Shown here: positions 1 through 12,700 of the stretch, piece by piece
How positions within the stretch are numbered: position 1 is the first letter of the stretch
How the letters are laid out: every line of letters begins with the position of its first letter
Origin: Mesorhabditis belari
Lineage: Eukaryota > Nematoda > Chromadorea > Rhabditida > Rhabditidae
NCBI GenBank assembly: GCA_958450365.1
Contig: CAUEEP010000369.1
Location: forward strand, 437,001 to 501,000
Length of the DNA: 64,000 nt
Reading direction: 5' to 3'
Position numbers and translations under genes: made by a program
The notes under the pieces: model-generated
The model's input: only the letters and a program-made list of their open reading frames with translations
Databases searched by the model: none
What the model was told of the DNA's origin: nothing

Positions 1-784
1 GTGAGTGCAAAATTGACTGAAACTGAGTGATCCAGCGATTGCTTTTGTTTTAAAGTGCTAGAAGTCAAACCTCTAGACCTGTACCTTGGTTCACAAGGAG
101 TCCTTGTACCAGTCAAATCCAGGACTAGGGCTTACAGATCGTAGGCCCGGTCGGAGCATTCCTGTTATAAGAATAGATCCTACTCAGTGATCCACTCAGC
201 TCCAAGCTTATCATTGATTTAAATATTGAATCAAATTATTGAATTTGTGAACTGATAAGTTTAACTACTTGGGTTTGAGAGTATTCTCGAGCGCATAGAG
301 AACACTGTTCTAATACTTGAAAACAACGAAAAATGTGAGTATTCTATTGTTTAGCAAGCTCTCAACAGTTCCAAACAGGTCCTAGATTTTGTTATACATA
401 CTGTTAACTGTTAACAGTTTTTGGTTAGAAGCTAGCCCAGTCCTAGTCGAGCTCTAGCTTCTGACAATAGACTTTGTCGGCCAGATAATAAAAAAGTGAA
501 GGATTTGGCAAAAGTGGGTTTCTGGAGAGGGATTGAGCCTTTTTGCCTTGATCTTTCGGGCAATTGCTCTAACCACTGAGCTATTCGGTACTTTAACTTG
601 TCAAGAGAAAGAGGGAAAGACAAGGAAGAAGAAGAAAGAAAGAAGGAAAGAAAGGAGGAAATAAAAGGAAGAAGAAGAAAGAAAGAATGAAATACTGGTC
701 TTCAAAACCTTTAGAATTCATAAATGAACTTGTAAGAAATACAAATTCATTTAAATATTTTTTAGATTAATTTTTCCTTTTCAG
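1..784 (+). other. Probable intron upstream of the first visible exon
   Basis: No convincing exon is seen here. The window opens with GTGAGT, a strong splice-donor hexamer. A good acceptor, TTTTCAG, lies just before position 785, so the stretch reads as one intron of the large gene that follows. It contains a degenerate tRNA-like sequence on the minus strand and an A/G-rich run near 600-690. That an exon ends just before position 1 is inference. Confidence 0.4.
525..600 (-). repeat. Degenerate tRNA-like sequence (SINE or tRNA relic)
   Basis: The minus strand has a clear A-box/D-arm, TAGCTCAGTGGTTAGAGC, and a weak B-box-like GGCTCAATCCC about 40 bases on. The acceptor strands do not pair and the T-stem is poor, so this is not a working tRNA. 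It is best read as a tRNA-derived relic in an intron. Confidence 0.45.
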
Positions 785-3700
785 GACCGTGATGCAGCGA
801 TCAAAGAACGTTTGGAAGAGCAGAAGAAATTTTTCGTCGAGCGAAAACTTGTCGAGAGTATTCAGAGGATCGAGCAGAAAGGTTTGTTAGATTAATTGAA
901 AAATGATTTACAGAGTAATGATGAGAAATCGTTTTTTTTTTCTTTCTCAAATCATCGTTCTTATGTCCAGATTTTTGTGAAGGCTTATAGTGATCAAGGA
1001 AAGGGATTTAAGAGAAAAAGTTTTGTTGTTTAAAAGAAAGACGACAGAAAAGTTTTGTTGTTTAAAAGAAAGACGACTTTTTTGTCGGTTTTAAAATTTA
1101 CCATCAAGTCAGTTTTACTAATCAATTCAAGAACAAAATAGACGATTACCATTTTCCTAATAGTAGTTAAAGGTTTTCAAGGTAAATTAAAGCTTTTCAA
1201 GGTAAACTCATGTTTTCCTTTTCTTTATTCAATTTTGCGTTGCTCAATTGTTTATTAAATGACTTAAAACAGTAAAAAATTATATAAAAATCGACTTTCT
1301 ATCTAATGTTTATTAGAATTTTTGAATAGTTTCTCTTTTTTTTCTGTTAGTGGTAGACGATTGGCTATTGATTGATTGAGAATAGAGAAAAGATGGAAAA
1401 GAAGAGAGAGTCAGAGATGAAGATGGATATGAAAAGAAAAGATTGCATAGATTGGACAGAGTTCGACGAGATCACGAAAGAATCAGTTTCGCTTGAGTTT
1501 AGTCTATAGAAATCGATGATAGTTACCGGGAAACTATAAAAATGCTATTTATATTGTAAATATTGTAGCAAATATTGTAATAAAAATGAATTTTAAAATA
1601 GTTTATAAGGTTGATAGTCGATTTTGCTTTACAAATAGCCCTTAATAGTAATCAATCTCTAGATATTTAACACTTCGACAACAATTTTAGTTTCCAAAAC
1701 TTTCTAGAACCTTTTTTATCCCAGTTTTTAATACTCTGTTTATCCAGGAGAAGCTAATTAAGTCACTAGATAAATTCTTTTTCTTTTGCTTACCTAAGAA
1801 TCAAATTATGTTGAAGAGAAAGTCTTTGCCGATTTTTTGAGTTTTTAGACTTGTCCAATTTTGACGTGTAATAGCTCATTTAAAAGCTAATTTAAAGCTA
1901 ATTTCTAGGGAATTAAATAAAAATCGTTTGTTCTATATAAAAACAACAAATTTTCTTTTTTTAGAGCACTGAAAGTGGTGATTTTTGTTTTTTAATTTCA
2001 AAGTTTTTACAACCGTTTTACTGAGGGGCGTCAGAGTCCAAATTTCAAAAAAATGAACTTTGTTCATTCTTTTTGTAAGGAAACCTAGATTGAAATCATG
2101 TTTTTTAGAATCAGCATCGAAAATTACCCTAGATAACGCAAAACTCATCATTTTAGCAAAATTTTTTCAAAGAAAACCTGCCGCGCACCGGGGTCGAACC
2201 CTTGACCCTCAGATCACCGCTTTCAGAGCTCTAAAAAAGGGAAATTTATTCCTTTTCCTCTTCTTTGTTTTGTACTAGTCTAAAACTGAGTTTTAGATGA
2301 CTATGGAGTGTCAATTTGATCTGATAGAACGGCAAAGACTTTCTCGCAAACCTAATAGTCTTTCAATCAAGCATTTAGCCTTTAGACTTTAGCATTTAGT
2401 TTTTAGCCTTTAGCCTTTAGACTTTAGCCTTTAGCCTTTAGACTTTAGACTTTAGCCTGTAGCCTTTAGCCTGTAGCCTTTAGCCATTAGACTTTAGCCT
2501 TTAGCCTTTAAAACTTAAAGCCTTTAAAAACTTGTCTCTAACTCTTCTCGCATACATTATACTCCAAAAAACGATTGAAAAAAAGAAAAATGGGAGCTAT
2601 TTGCCTAAGTGGGGTAGAGTGTGATAAAAAAGGGAAAAGAGGAAAAAGAGAAAAAGCGAAAGAATCGGTGTGTCTCAAAAAATTTTTTGCGTTCTTTTCT
2701 CAACTGGACACGTGCTAACTTTACAGCCAAAGTGATTGAAAGAGGAAAAGGATTGGGGAAATTTGAGAAATTAGAGAAAAATGGAGAAAAGAAGAGAAAA
2801 AAAAGTGAAGAACGGTCATGTAAATACTCAGGTTGGGTGTGTTGGTTAGGTGAATGGGGAAAGGGGGAAAGTGGGGAGAAGCTTTTGCTTTTTTTTTTTT
2901 TTGAGAACTAGAAGAATTGATGATGGTTTGAAAAAGTGATTTGTGAATAGATAAATTATCGATTTCTAATAGATAGATCAAAATTTCAATCTTTGATACT
3001 AGAGAAACGCTACAGATACAGAGGTGCGGCAAAAGTTCCGACACTTTTTGTAAACGGGCAGTTTGACTTGGAAAAAACGCGATTTTTGAAAAACTAACAC
3101 CGGATTATCAAAATTCAGATTTTTTACGCCCTAATATACTTTTTTACACAAAAATCGCTATCTAAACAACCTTTTGATGAGAATGTTTAAAGGTCGTTAC
3201 AGCAGTTTTTTTTGCTGTTGAGATTTGGGTGCCCTTTGTATTAGGTTGTCCAATAAGTAATGCGTGTTACTTATTTCGATGTTACTCATCGAAACCAGCT
3301 TCATTCTATTATGACGGACTTCACCCTTTGCTCGGACGATGGAGAAATGTTGTTGATTGTTGTGGAGAATATATCGATTATTAAAGTTCTCTTTTGTTAA
3401 TTTTGTGATATTTTGAAAATCGTGTCAAAACACGCATTACTTATTGGACAACCTAATATTGGGTTGATGCATAATTATCCGGACTTCTTTTATAAATGAT
3501 TTTATTTAACAAAAAATAACATAAATAGTTAGAAAAATATGTTTAATTGATTATTCTGGAGCATATTCACCGCCTACATCAATAACTGATTGCCATTTGC
3601 TTGGAAGACGATCGATTCCACGAGCGAAGAATAAACGATCTTTTGGAGGCAATCCACGCTTTAACATCGTCTATCAAGTCATCCAAATCGTTGTAGATCT

Positions 3701-6700
3701 TATTTGTTTGCCAATTTTTGAGCGATCGATTGACGTGGTAGTCCGTTGGGGCTTCTCCAGTTCTTTGAGATCGCGAAACGACTCTGCGGCAGACCATCCC
3801 TTTTCGAAGTGGTAGAGCATGATATGGCGAAGATGGATATGATTGTCGACACGCATTTTGTTCACTAAAGAATAACGAATATTTTAAAAAAAGAAATAGA
3901 CAAAAAGCTTTCAAAACAAAAAGATACAAGCACGCAAAAGAAGTCCGGATAATTATGCATCAACCCAATAGAATAGCTTGAAAATTTTTCGTTTTTGAGA
4001 TATCAATTTTTTTTTGTGGCTTGTTTTTAAGAAAAAAAAAAACTCAGTTCTATCAAATGGTAACAGCAGTTTTTGGAAAAAATTTCATTCTGCAAAGTTT
4101 AAGTCAACTTTCGCAAAAATCTTCGGCGACCAGACCGGGATATAAAAAAATTCTCGTCAAAAAGTTATTGAGAGTTGAAATCTTTTTATGAAAATGGCTA
4201 TATTGGGGTGAAACTACGTAAATTTTTAGAATCCGGCGTTAGTTTTTTGAAATTCACGGGGTTTTTGAAGCCAAAAAAAATGACTGCTTACAGAAAAAGT
4301 GTCAGAACTTTTGCCGCACCCTGTATCTGGCAAAGAAAACGCCGCTATTTTCGTTTATTTTTAGTTTATTTCTTTAGTTTATGACTAAACAATTTTGTTG
4401 TTTGTTTTTAGTTTCTAAAAACAGTTAGTGTTAGTTTCTGCTTTAGTCTAGTGGCTAGTGAACTAGAATATCGTAACTGTTGGATTTTGATGCAATTTCG
4501 CTTTGTATTTAGCATTTGTTTGCGATCAAAAATCGACTTCTAACGAAGTTCTGGTTAAACTGAATGAATAATTGAAAGTAAATAGGCTATTAAACAAATA
4601 AAAGCTGCAAAAAGTGCCAAAAAAGAGTACAAAATCCTATCATCGAATCTAGAAACTTACACAAAACATTGATCATTTATTTATCTTTATTTATCTTTAT
4701 TTATAGGTACATTGACAAGCGTGCCGGATGATGAGAACGCCTCGCAAAATGCTGTTCGATTGGCGCTCACTCAGAACACTGCTCAGAAAATACCAGCTGT
4801 AAAAGGAGGAAAAAATGGGAAGAAAAATCCGACCAATAAAAAGGTTCGTTGAAAAAGAGAAAAAAGAACAAAATTATTGAAAAATGATGAAAAATCGTTT
4901 TTTTTGTTCCACTTTTTGATAAAAAAGAAGCCGAGTTTTTTATCATTTTTCAATCACTTTTTTCTAAATTCTGGTTAATGCTAGAAATATGTTCTATATC
5001 TCAAAAAATTACCCATTTTCTCTACTTTAATTTGATACCTAAACGAGTGGAAACAACAGCACTGGTGTTGAGATATGAGCGTTTGTTTGAAGAGTAAACT
5101 TAGACTACGCGACGATCCTATAGGGGCTTCTGGAGTATTTAACAATGATTTGAAGTAAGTAATGTAGGTACAGGTGCTACAAGAATCTTGTAGGAATAGA
5201 TCTTTGTTGTGAATTGATTGTGAGACCTTTTATACGCGAGGCCCCGCCCCTTTTCTCCATTAGCAATCTAACTTTGAGCTCAAATTTCTTGGTGTTGAGC
5301 TGTTCAATTTAAATCTTCTTGGTATCATTAGATGCGGCAAGTCTTTCTCTATCGATTGGTACAAAAACTATTGAAATTGGACATTCCAGCACCAAGAAAT
5401 TTGAGCTGAAAGTTAGGATTACCAATGGCAAAGGGACGGGACCATTGTAAGACCTTTTATACGCGCCCCGCCCCTTTTACCAATCTAACTTTGAGCTCGA
5501 ATTTCTTGATGTTGTTCAATTTATAAATTATTGATCTCATTAAATTAAATGAAACTGGCGGGGCGTATATAAGATGGCCCAGTGGCCCCGCCCCTTTTCC
5601 CATTGACAATCAAACTTTGAGCTCAAATTCCTCGGTGTTTGGCCGTTCAATTTAAATAGTTTTTATACTAATCGATAGAGAAAGACTTAGCGCATCTAAT
5701 GATATCAAGAATACTGAAATTGGACCGCCTAACATCAAGATATTTGTACTCAAAGCTAGATTGCCAATGGCAAAGGTGGCGGAGCTTGTATCAAATGACT
5801 GATAACCTTCAAAAATTCAGAAAAATCGTGCCTCAACTCCACCGGGCAATCCACCAACGGAAAACAAAGATGACAGCAAAGATGGAGATGAGAAAGTGGA
5901 CGTGAAAAGTGGACGATTCTCGAAGAATGTTCTCCTTCGTGGACATCGAGAGGATAGTTATGCAAATTTGGCAAAACAATTCTACGAGATGCCACCAGAA
6001 GCGATCCAGCTGGATGAACAGGACACTAGGGTGAGTGATTTTTGCTTGGGATTTGAAAAGAAACAGTTTTGGGAAGACTTTTCATGGATTGAAAGCTGAA
6101 AACTGAAATTGTAAGCTCTGGATTGAACGTTGAAACTAGAAAATCACCTAGATTCTGTAAAAATTCGAAATTTCTATTTTCAGGACGGTTTAAGCTACAT
6201 GTTTGATCAACTCTTTCATGTCGCTCGTTTGGACTATCCAAACAAATTCAATTCAACCCCTTTGGACATGGAGTTACAAAGACAATTGATCATCAAGAAA
6301 GCGACGATGTTCGTTGAAGCATATATGGAAAGAGTGAATCGAGGCGAAGATTTGGTGGAAAGTGAACCGGAAGAGGCGATCAATGAGATGGATTTGAGTA
6401 ATTTATGGCAACCGACATTCAAGGGAAAGCACAGAGGATCGAGCGTTTATCATCGAGAAGAATATGGGATGGTTGGACGCAAAAGTGAGACTGTTTTGGG
6501 TAGGTTTTCATTGTTTTAAGTGATTTTAAAAGGAGATATTGGATAGGGTTTTATCTGAGGAAGAATTTGGTGTTTAATAGCACCGCTGCTTGTCTCTAAA
6601 TGGTGTCATAGTACCGTAGTCTCATTCCAAAAAGCTTTCCCACTACCGTAGTTCGATTTTAAAGTAACAAAAGGTGTCCGATTACTGTAGCTCGATTCTA

Positions 6701-9700
6701 AAAGCTATTAAACTATTGTATGTTGATTGTAAAAGATCTCTTACTACTTAATCCGATTCTAAAAACTGCCTTATTACCATAATTTGTTTTAGAATGATAA
6801 CGAAAACATCTGTCGGTTCTTTTTTATCGTTGATAAAAGGTCTTTCGTGTTTTTCTCAGCACCAATCCTTCGATTTTGTCTATTTTGACTTTCATTTAAT
6901 GCAGAATAAAATTGCGCGTCGAATGATACCAAAATTAACTCAAAATATAAAATCCATGCAAAGTTATTAACTAAAAACCTAAACCCCGCCCATTTCTTAA
7001 CCTTTTGTCTCATAACTTTACATGGATATTACATTTTAAGTTAATTTTGGTATCATTCGACGCGTAACTTTATTCAGCATCGAATGAAAGTCAAAATCAA
7101 AGGATTGGTGCTGAGAAAACACGAAAAACCTTAAATTGCCAACGGCAAAAGATTAAGTCCCGCCCATAATAGGCGGGGTTTTGGTTTTTAGTTAACAACT
7201 TTGCGTAGATATTATATTTTAAGTTCATTTTGGTATCATTCGACGCGCAATTTTATTCTGCATTGAATGATAGTCAAAAGAGTCAAAGTCAAAGGATTGG
7301 TGCTGAGAAAAACACGAAAAACCTTAAATTGTCAACAGATGTTTTCGTTACAAGTCGAATTTATTTCTAAAAATTTCCTTATTTCAGTGGTTTGATTTTA
7401 AAGTGTTTTTATTGCGGTAGTTTATTACCGTAAATCCGTAATGTTTCTACCGTAAGCCAAATGTTGACTTAAAAGTTTGAGAATTTGTTTAAACTTTAGT
7501 CTTTAGCTGTAAAATAGTCAGTCAGAGTCAGCGTTTTTTCAGTCAGACACTTTTTTCACTAGATTCTTTAAATAGCTTATTTTACCTTTATTTTCTTTCT
7601 AGAATAGGGTTTTCTTTAAAGCGACAGCAATCGTTTTAAAGAAAACCTTCATTACCGTAGTCTGGCTAATCTTTACCTTCATTACCGTAGTCTGGCTGAT
7701 CTTTACCTTCATTACCATAGTCTGGCTGATCTTTACCTTCATTACCATAGTCTGGCTGGTCTTTACCTTCATTACCGTAGTCTAGCTAATCTTAAAAAAA
7801 GAAAAAAACCTTTCTCCTATGAAAAATATAACTCGTATAGAATTTCATCCAGTTGGAGGACGATTGCTCATTCTCTGACGGTGCTTCATGCTCATCGGAA
7901 AGCGATTCGGGCAGTGGTGACGGGCCACAATTGAAGAGGAGTCGCTGTGATGTGGACGAGCGCTGTGATCATTGCATTCTCGCCGAGAAACTCGAGCAAC
8001 TCTATTTTGGTCGAGAAACCGTAAACGAACTATTGAAGGATCGTTTTTCAGTTGGACCGAAAAATCGGACAGCGAATGTCAGACGGAGCCCTTCTGTGAG
8101 ACGGTGGTGTTGGCACAAAATGAGGCCGCGAAAAAGGTAACGTCTTTTATTCTGTAGTAGAAATTGTAATTAGAACTTGTACAGTACGAAAGAGTACGAA
8201 ACAGTACGAAAGTTTTTTGTTTAGAATCCAGCCGTTGGCGAAACAGTGCCCGTTCCAACCGTTCGCTTGAATGCTACGCAACGCTCAAATCGACAAATCA
8301 AAACGGTGACGAAGAAAAAACACGGCGGTTAGCGGAAAAGCTGCGGCAAATGCTCAAGTGATCAGTCAACAGTTGGCAGCAATGCAACAAGCACAGCTAA
8401 CACAGGTAGATAGGAAACGTACGTACAGTGACAAGAGATAATCCGTCGTTAACCTCAAACTCTCTACTTGAGAAATTCTGAAAAGAAAAATGGAATAAGA
8501 AAGCCGAATTTTTAAAATATTAAACCGTCCTATAAGATTATTGATATCAAAGAAGTAGTGAAAAATAAATGGATTTAAACAATTCACATAAGATTTCATC
8601 TTTTAAATCCCATATTTTCAGCCACCAATCCCACCACCAACCTCAATGATGCCACCACCACACGAAATGCTCGACGCCTCTCAATTCGTCCAAGGATTGG
8701 TAAGTTGAGCTGACTTTTTTGGTGCCTTGTATAATACGCGTTGACGCTTCAAGAAAATACGCACCAACTTTGCAGTTCGTCATATTTAATAAGGCATTTT
8801 GTAAGATACAAAATAGAATTACGAAATGTTTTTATTAGAAAATACAGACTGACAGTCTATTTAGCAATTTAGGCGCCGGTGAAGCCGGTGCGTATTTTCT
8901 TGAAGCTTCAGCGCATCTTATGCAAAAGTGCCCTTTTTTTGCGTGAACGCATGTTTGTCAACAATATAGGGCACCCTTTTTTTTGAATGCTAGAGTTGTG
9001 AGCTTTAGTCGTTTTTTTCTGGAAAAGTTTTGCTTTTGCTGTTTATTTTGATTTGTTCAAAGTTCAAAGAAAAGAAAAAGCTCTAGAAAAGAAAAAAAAT
9101 CTTCAGAAAAGATTCTAAATTAACGAGATTTTCGAAAAATAAACAGCAAAAGTGTGATTGTGTTTGGGAAATGTTAGAAGAAAAAGAAAAAGAAACTGGC
9201 CAGGGCACTCGGTGTTTTTTCAGGCGGCTGCCCATTTGGCCTCAATGCCTCCACCACCCGGGCTGAGCACTGAAGATCTAGAGAAACAGGTAGAAATAGA
9301 AAAAAAAAATCACACGGGAAATGATTGTTTATGTGAAATGAACGTGCTTAGCAATGCGTTTACTTTGAGCTCTAGAAAACACATCTTCTGGCACGCTTAG
9401 GCACGTGCTAGAGAGAGTGCGTTTACAGCCGATCACTTTGTACTTTGTGCTCTTTGTAACACACCTTCTGGCACACTTAGATTTAGACAGTGTGCCAGAA
9501 AATGTGTGTTTACTAGAGCATAAAGTACCAGTGTTTGGCTTGTGTACGTTGTGCTTTCCAAACGTGTACCTTCTGGTAAACAAATTGCTAAATAGGTTCA
9601 TTTGCATAAAATTGTTAAAGTACTTTATTTAAAGTACAATTCAATTCAATGCACAGTCTTTTATTGCTTAAATGTGCACGATTCTCGTAGTTTTTTTTTT

Positions 9701-12700
9701 GTGTTGGTGATAGCTTTTTTTTGTAGGTGATATGCTCAAATTTTGTTCAAGTGCACCTGGGGAAAAATCTTTGGGAAAATTTGAATTTGAAAATTTGTGT
9801 GTTTAACTCTCAAAAATTCAGTTCCGCGAGTGCACAAACGAGATGCAAGTGGACGAGTCGACAAACGAGTTCTTGAAGCACACTTTCGCGAGAGTTTGGA
9901 CGATGATGAGAGGATTCGATGATCAAACGGTAAATGTGAGTTTTCAAAAACTTAAGCTGAAAATATTTCGCTTCAAAAATCTAAGCAATAAACAAATGAT
10001 AAGCCTGTCAAAATAGCCACAGGCGATTTTAGTGAAAAAAAAATTGATTGCTTGATTTTGAATCGACGTTTTTGGTCGAGTGACTACGAAGTAATCCTCC
10101 TTACACGTCCAGTAAATTGAATATCTTTACATTTGAAGGGAATTTGCCACCAAATCAGTTAAACGGCTGAATATCTTTAGAGCCATATAAGTCGACGCTC
10201 GTGTTTTTCGCGCCAATTTTTTTGCGATAATTTTCAAAATGTTTGAAAATTTGTCAATTTTAATCTTTTTAAAAACGCATTACTGCTCTATTGCTTATAT
10301 TCTTTAAAATTAAGGATTCAATGTGCCAGCCGGTGTACGTTACTGATTTGTAGCTCTAAAATTTTTGATTTAAAATTTATTGACAAGTTTTGATTGTTTA
10401 AAAGCTCGAAAGTTTTTGATTTTAAAGAAATAGACACGTTTGCTTAAAAGCTTTAAAAGTTTTTTTGATCTAATACGGTTCCAATACGGTTTTTTTTGAT
10501 CTAATACGGTTCTAATACGGTTCCAATACGGTTTTTTTTGATCTAATACGGTTCTAATACGGTTCCAATACGGTTTTTTTGATCTAATACGGTTCTAATA
10601 CGGTTCCAATACGGTTTTTTTATCTAATACGGTTCTAATACGGTTCCAATACGGTTTTTTTTGATCTAATACGGTTCCAATGATTTTAAATAAATATACA
10701 AGTTTTGATTGTTTAAAAAACTGTATTTCTTTTATTTTAGTCGCAACTCAACCCCGAGGTGCCGAATGTTTACGAGGGAAATCTCTACAATCCGTATCCA
10801 GGACAAGTGGTAAGCTTGAATTTTTAAGTATAACTGTAAGTATTTAAGTATAACTGTAAGTATTTAAGTATAACTGTAAATTGTAGTTATTTGTACTAGA
10901 AAACAAAATCTAATGAGAATACATTTGCAGCTACCGAATCAACAAGTGAACATCGCGTTGTCGGTGATCGCCGTGTGCTGTTTGAACGCGAAAAAGCCGA
11001 GGAGAAGCTCAGCGCCATCACGCAACACATCGACAAAAAGTGAGGGTTTTTTGAAAATATTGGAAATTTTGTTAGGGCAAGTAGTTTTTAAACAGACTAA
11101 GTTGACACAAAAGTAGCAGAATGTAGGGCAAAAGAAATTCCAAACGAATTTGACAAGTTCGTTTAATTTCACTTTTGCTTTTCGTCTCTCGTCTCTTGGC
11201 TGATTATTCTAGAATTTTATCGATAAGTTTACAGCCAAAGACAAAATTGGACGGCTAAAAACTACAGCTAAAAACTACAGCTAAAAACTACAGCTAAAAA
11301 CTACAGCTAAAAAACTACAGCTAAAAAACTACAGCTAAAAACAATTGAACGATTTGCCAAGAAATGTCTAATTGTAAGGAAATGAAGGTGAAACTAGGCG
11401 ATTTATAATCTAATATGATCAAATTTATAATTTATATAATAATGAAAGCGATTTATGATTTCTATGAGCAAATATACCTTTAGTTGTTGCAAACGAAAGT
11501 CACGCTGGTTTTGAAAATAGTTTTTTAGCCATTTTACAAAATAACAATTTTATTGAGAGGAGAAAATGGATAGGACGCCCTCACTAACCATAACCATTCG
11601 GTTACAAGGCATTTTTGACGTAATTGAGCATTAGAAGCTGGACGAAACCAGGAATTCGTAAAAACCTTTCAAAAATCATGAACTTTGAAGCCATTTTTCC
11701 TCAAAAATTTTGTCTGTCTAGTACATTGGAGATCTACTTTTTCGGATTCAGGAAATTTTTCAATAAAATAGGTGTTGTTTTTCAATAAAATAGGTGCTGG
11801 AGGCGGTGTACATCCCTTCTCAGGGACAAAGCCTGCTCTTTTAAGAAATTCTAGTAAATGAAGTTTTATTAATAGATGCCATAAAAATAATCCCTTCATT
11901 AAATCTCTTTAATTTTACCTTATTTATTATTTTTAGAATCAGAAATCCTGATGTGCAAACAGCGTTGCGATCCCTTTGCAAACTCGGCGACATGGTGGTT
12001 GTCGAGGATGATGAGGACTCGGGAAGTCCACTTCACAATGAAGACAAGTTTGTATTTTAAAAATAGCTCTTTCTTGTATACTAACGGTTTATTCGACTTA
12101 AATGTATCATTCTGTTAAACCTGTAATCTGTAAAGCAAAGCTGCAAAGCAAAACAAAGCAAAGCAAAGCAAAACAAAGCAAACAAAGCAAGCAAAACAAA
12201 GCAAACAAAGCAAGCAAAACAAAGGAAACCTAAACTAGTTCAAGTTCATAACTGTATCTTGCTAGTTTTGGTTTAAATAGATGTTCTAATGATGGAAAAA
12301 ACTTATTTAACCATAAGTTATTGATCTAAAATCTAAAAAAAACTCATCTATATTATTTAATATTTTTAGACACGGTGGAGAGGATTATTTGTTGTCGCGT
12401 CACTTGGCTCGTTTGGACAATCTGCAACAGAAAGCCGAAAAATACGCTTACTATATTCACAACAAAGATGGAGAAAGGTGAGCAGTTGAATCCATAACTG
12501 TATCTTGCTAGTTTCGGTTTAAGTTTATGTTCTAATGATGGCTAAAAACGATTTATATTATGTTCTAATGATGGTAAAAATCATCTACATATATATTAGA
12601 CTTTCCAGAAATCTTTAAGATCTATTAGGCTGTCCAGAAAGTCATTTCGTTCCTTTTCGTACTTCTGTTTTTAAACCAACAAATGCACCAATTGATCTAC

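Larger units (their letters stand above)
3019..4323. mobile_element. Tc1/mariner-type TIR element carrying two younger insertions
   Basis: Ends are CAGAGGTGCGGCAAAAGTTC on the left and the reverse complement of CAGGGTGCGGCAAAAGTTCT on the right, both flanked by TA. The inverted similarity continues inward (GACACTTTTT, then ACGCGATTTTTG-like sequence). No transposase of its own is visible. The centre is occupied by two other inverted-repeat elements, so this is the oldest layer of the nest. It lies in an intron of the large gene. Confidence 0.8.

Noticed and set aside
2621..3044. Overlapping Lys-rich and opposite-strand frames
   Set aside because: A/G-biased intronic sequence; neither has splice partners and both enter the TIR element.
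8014..8050. A 31-bp intron (GTAAAC...TTTTTCAG) as explanation of the exon 5 frame change
   Set aside because: Too short for a usual intron, and the length gives the wrong phase.
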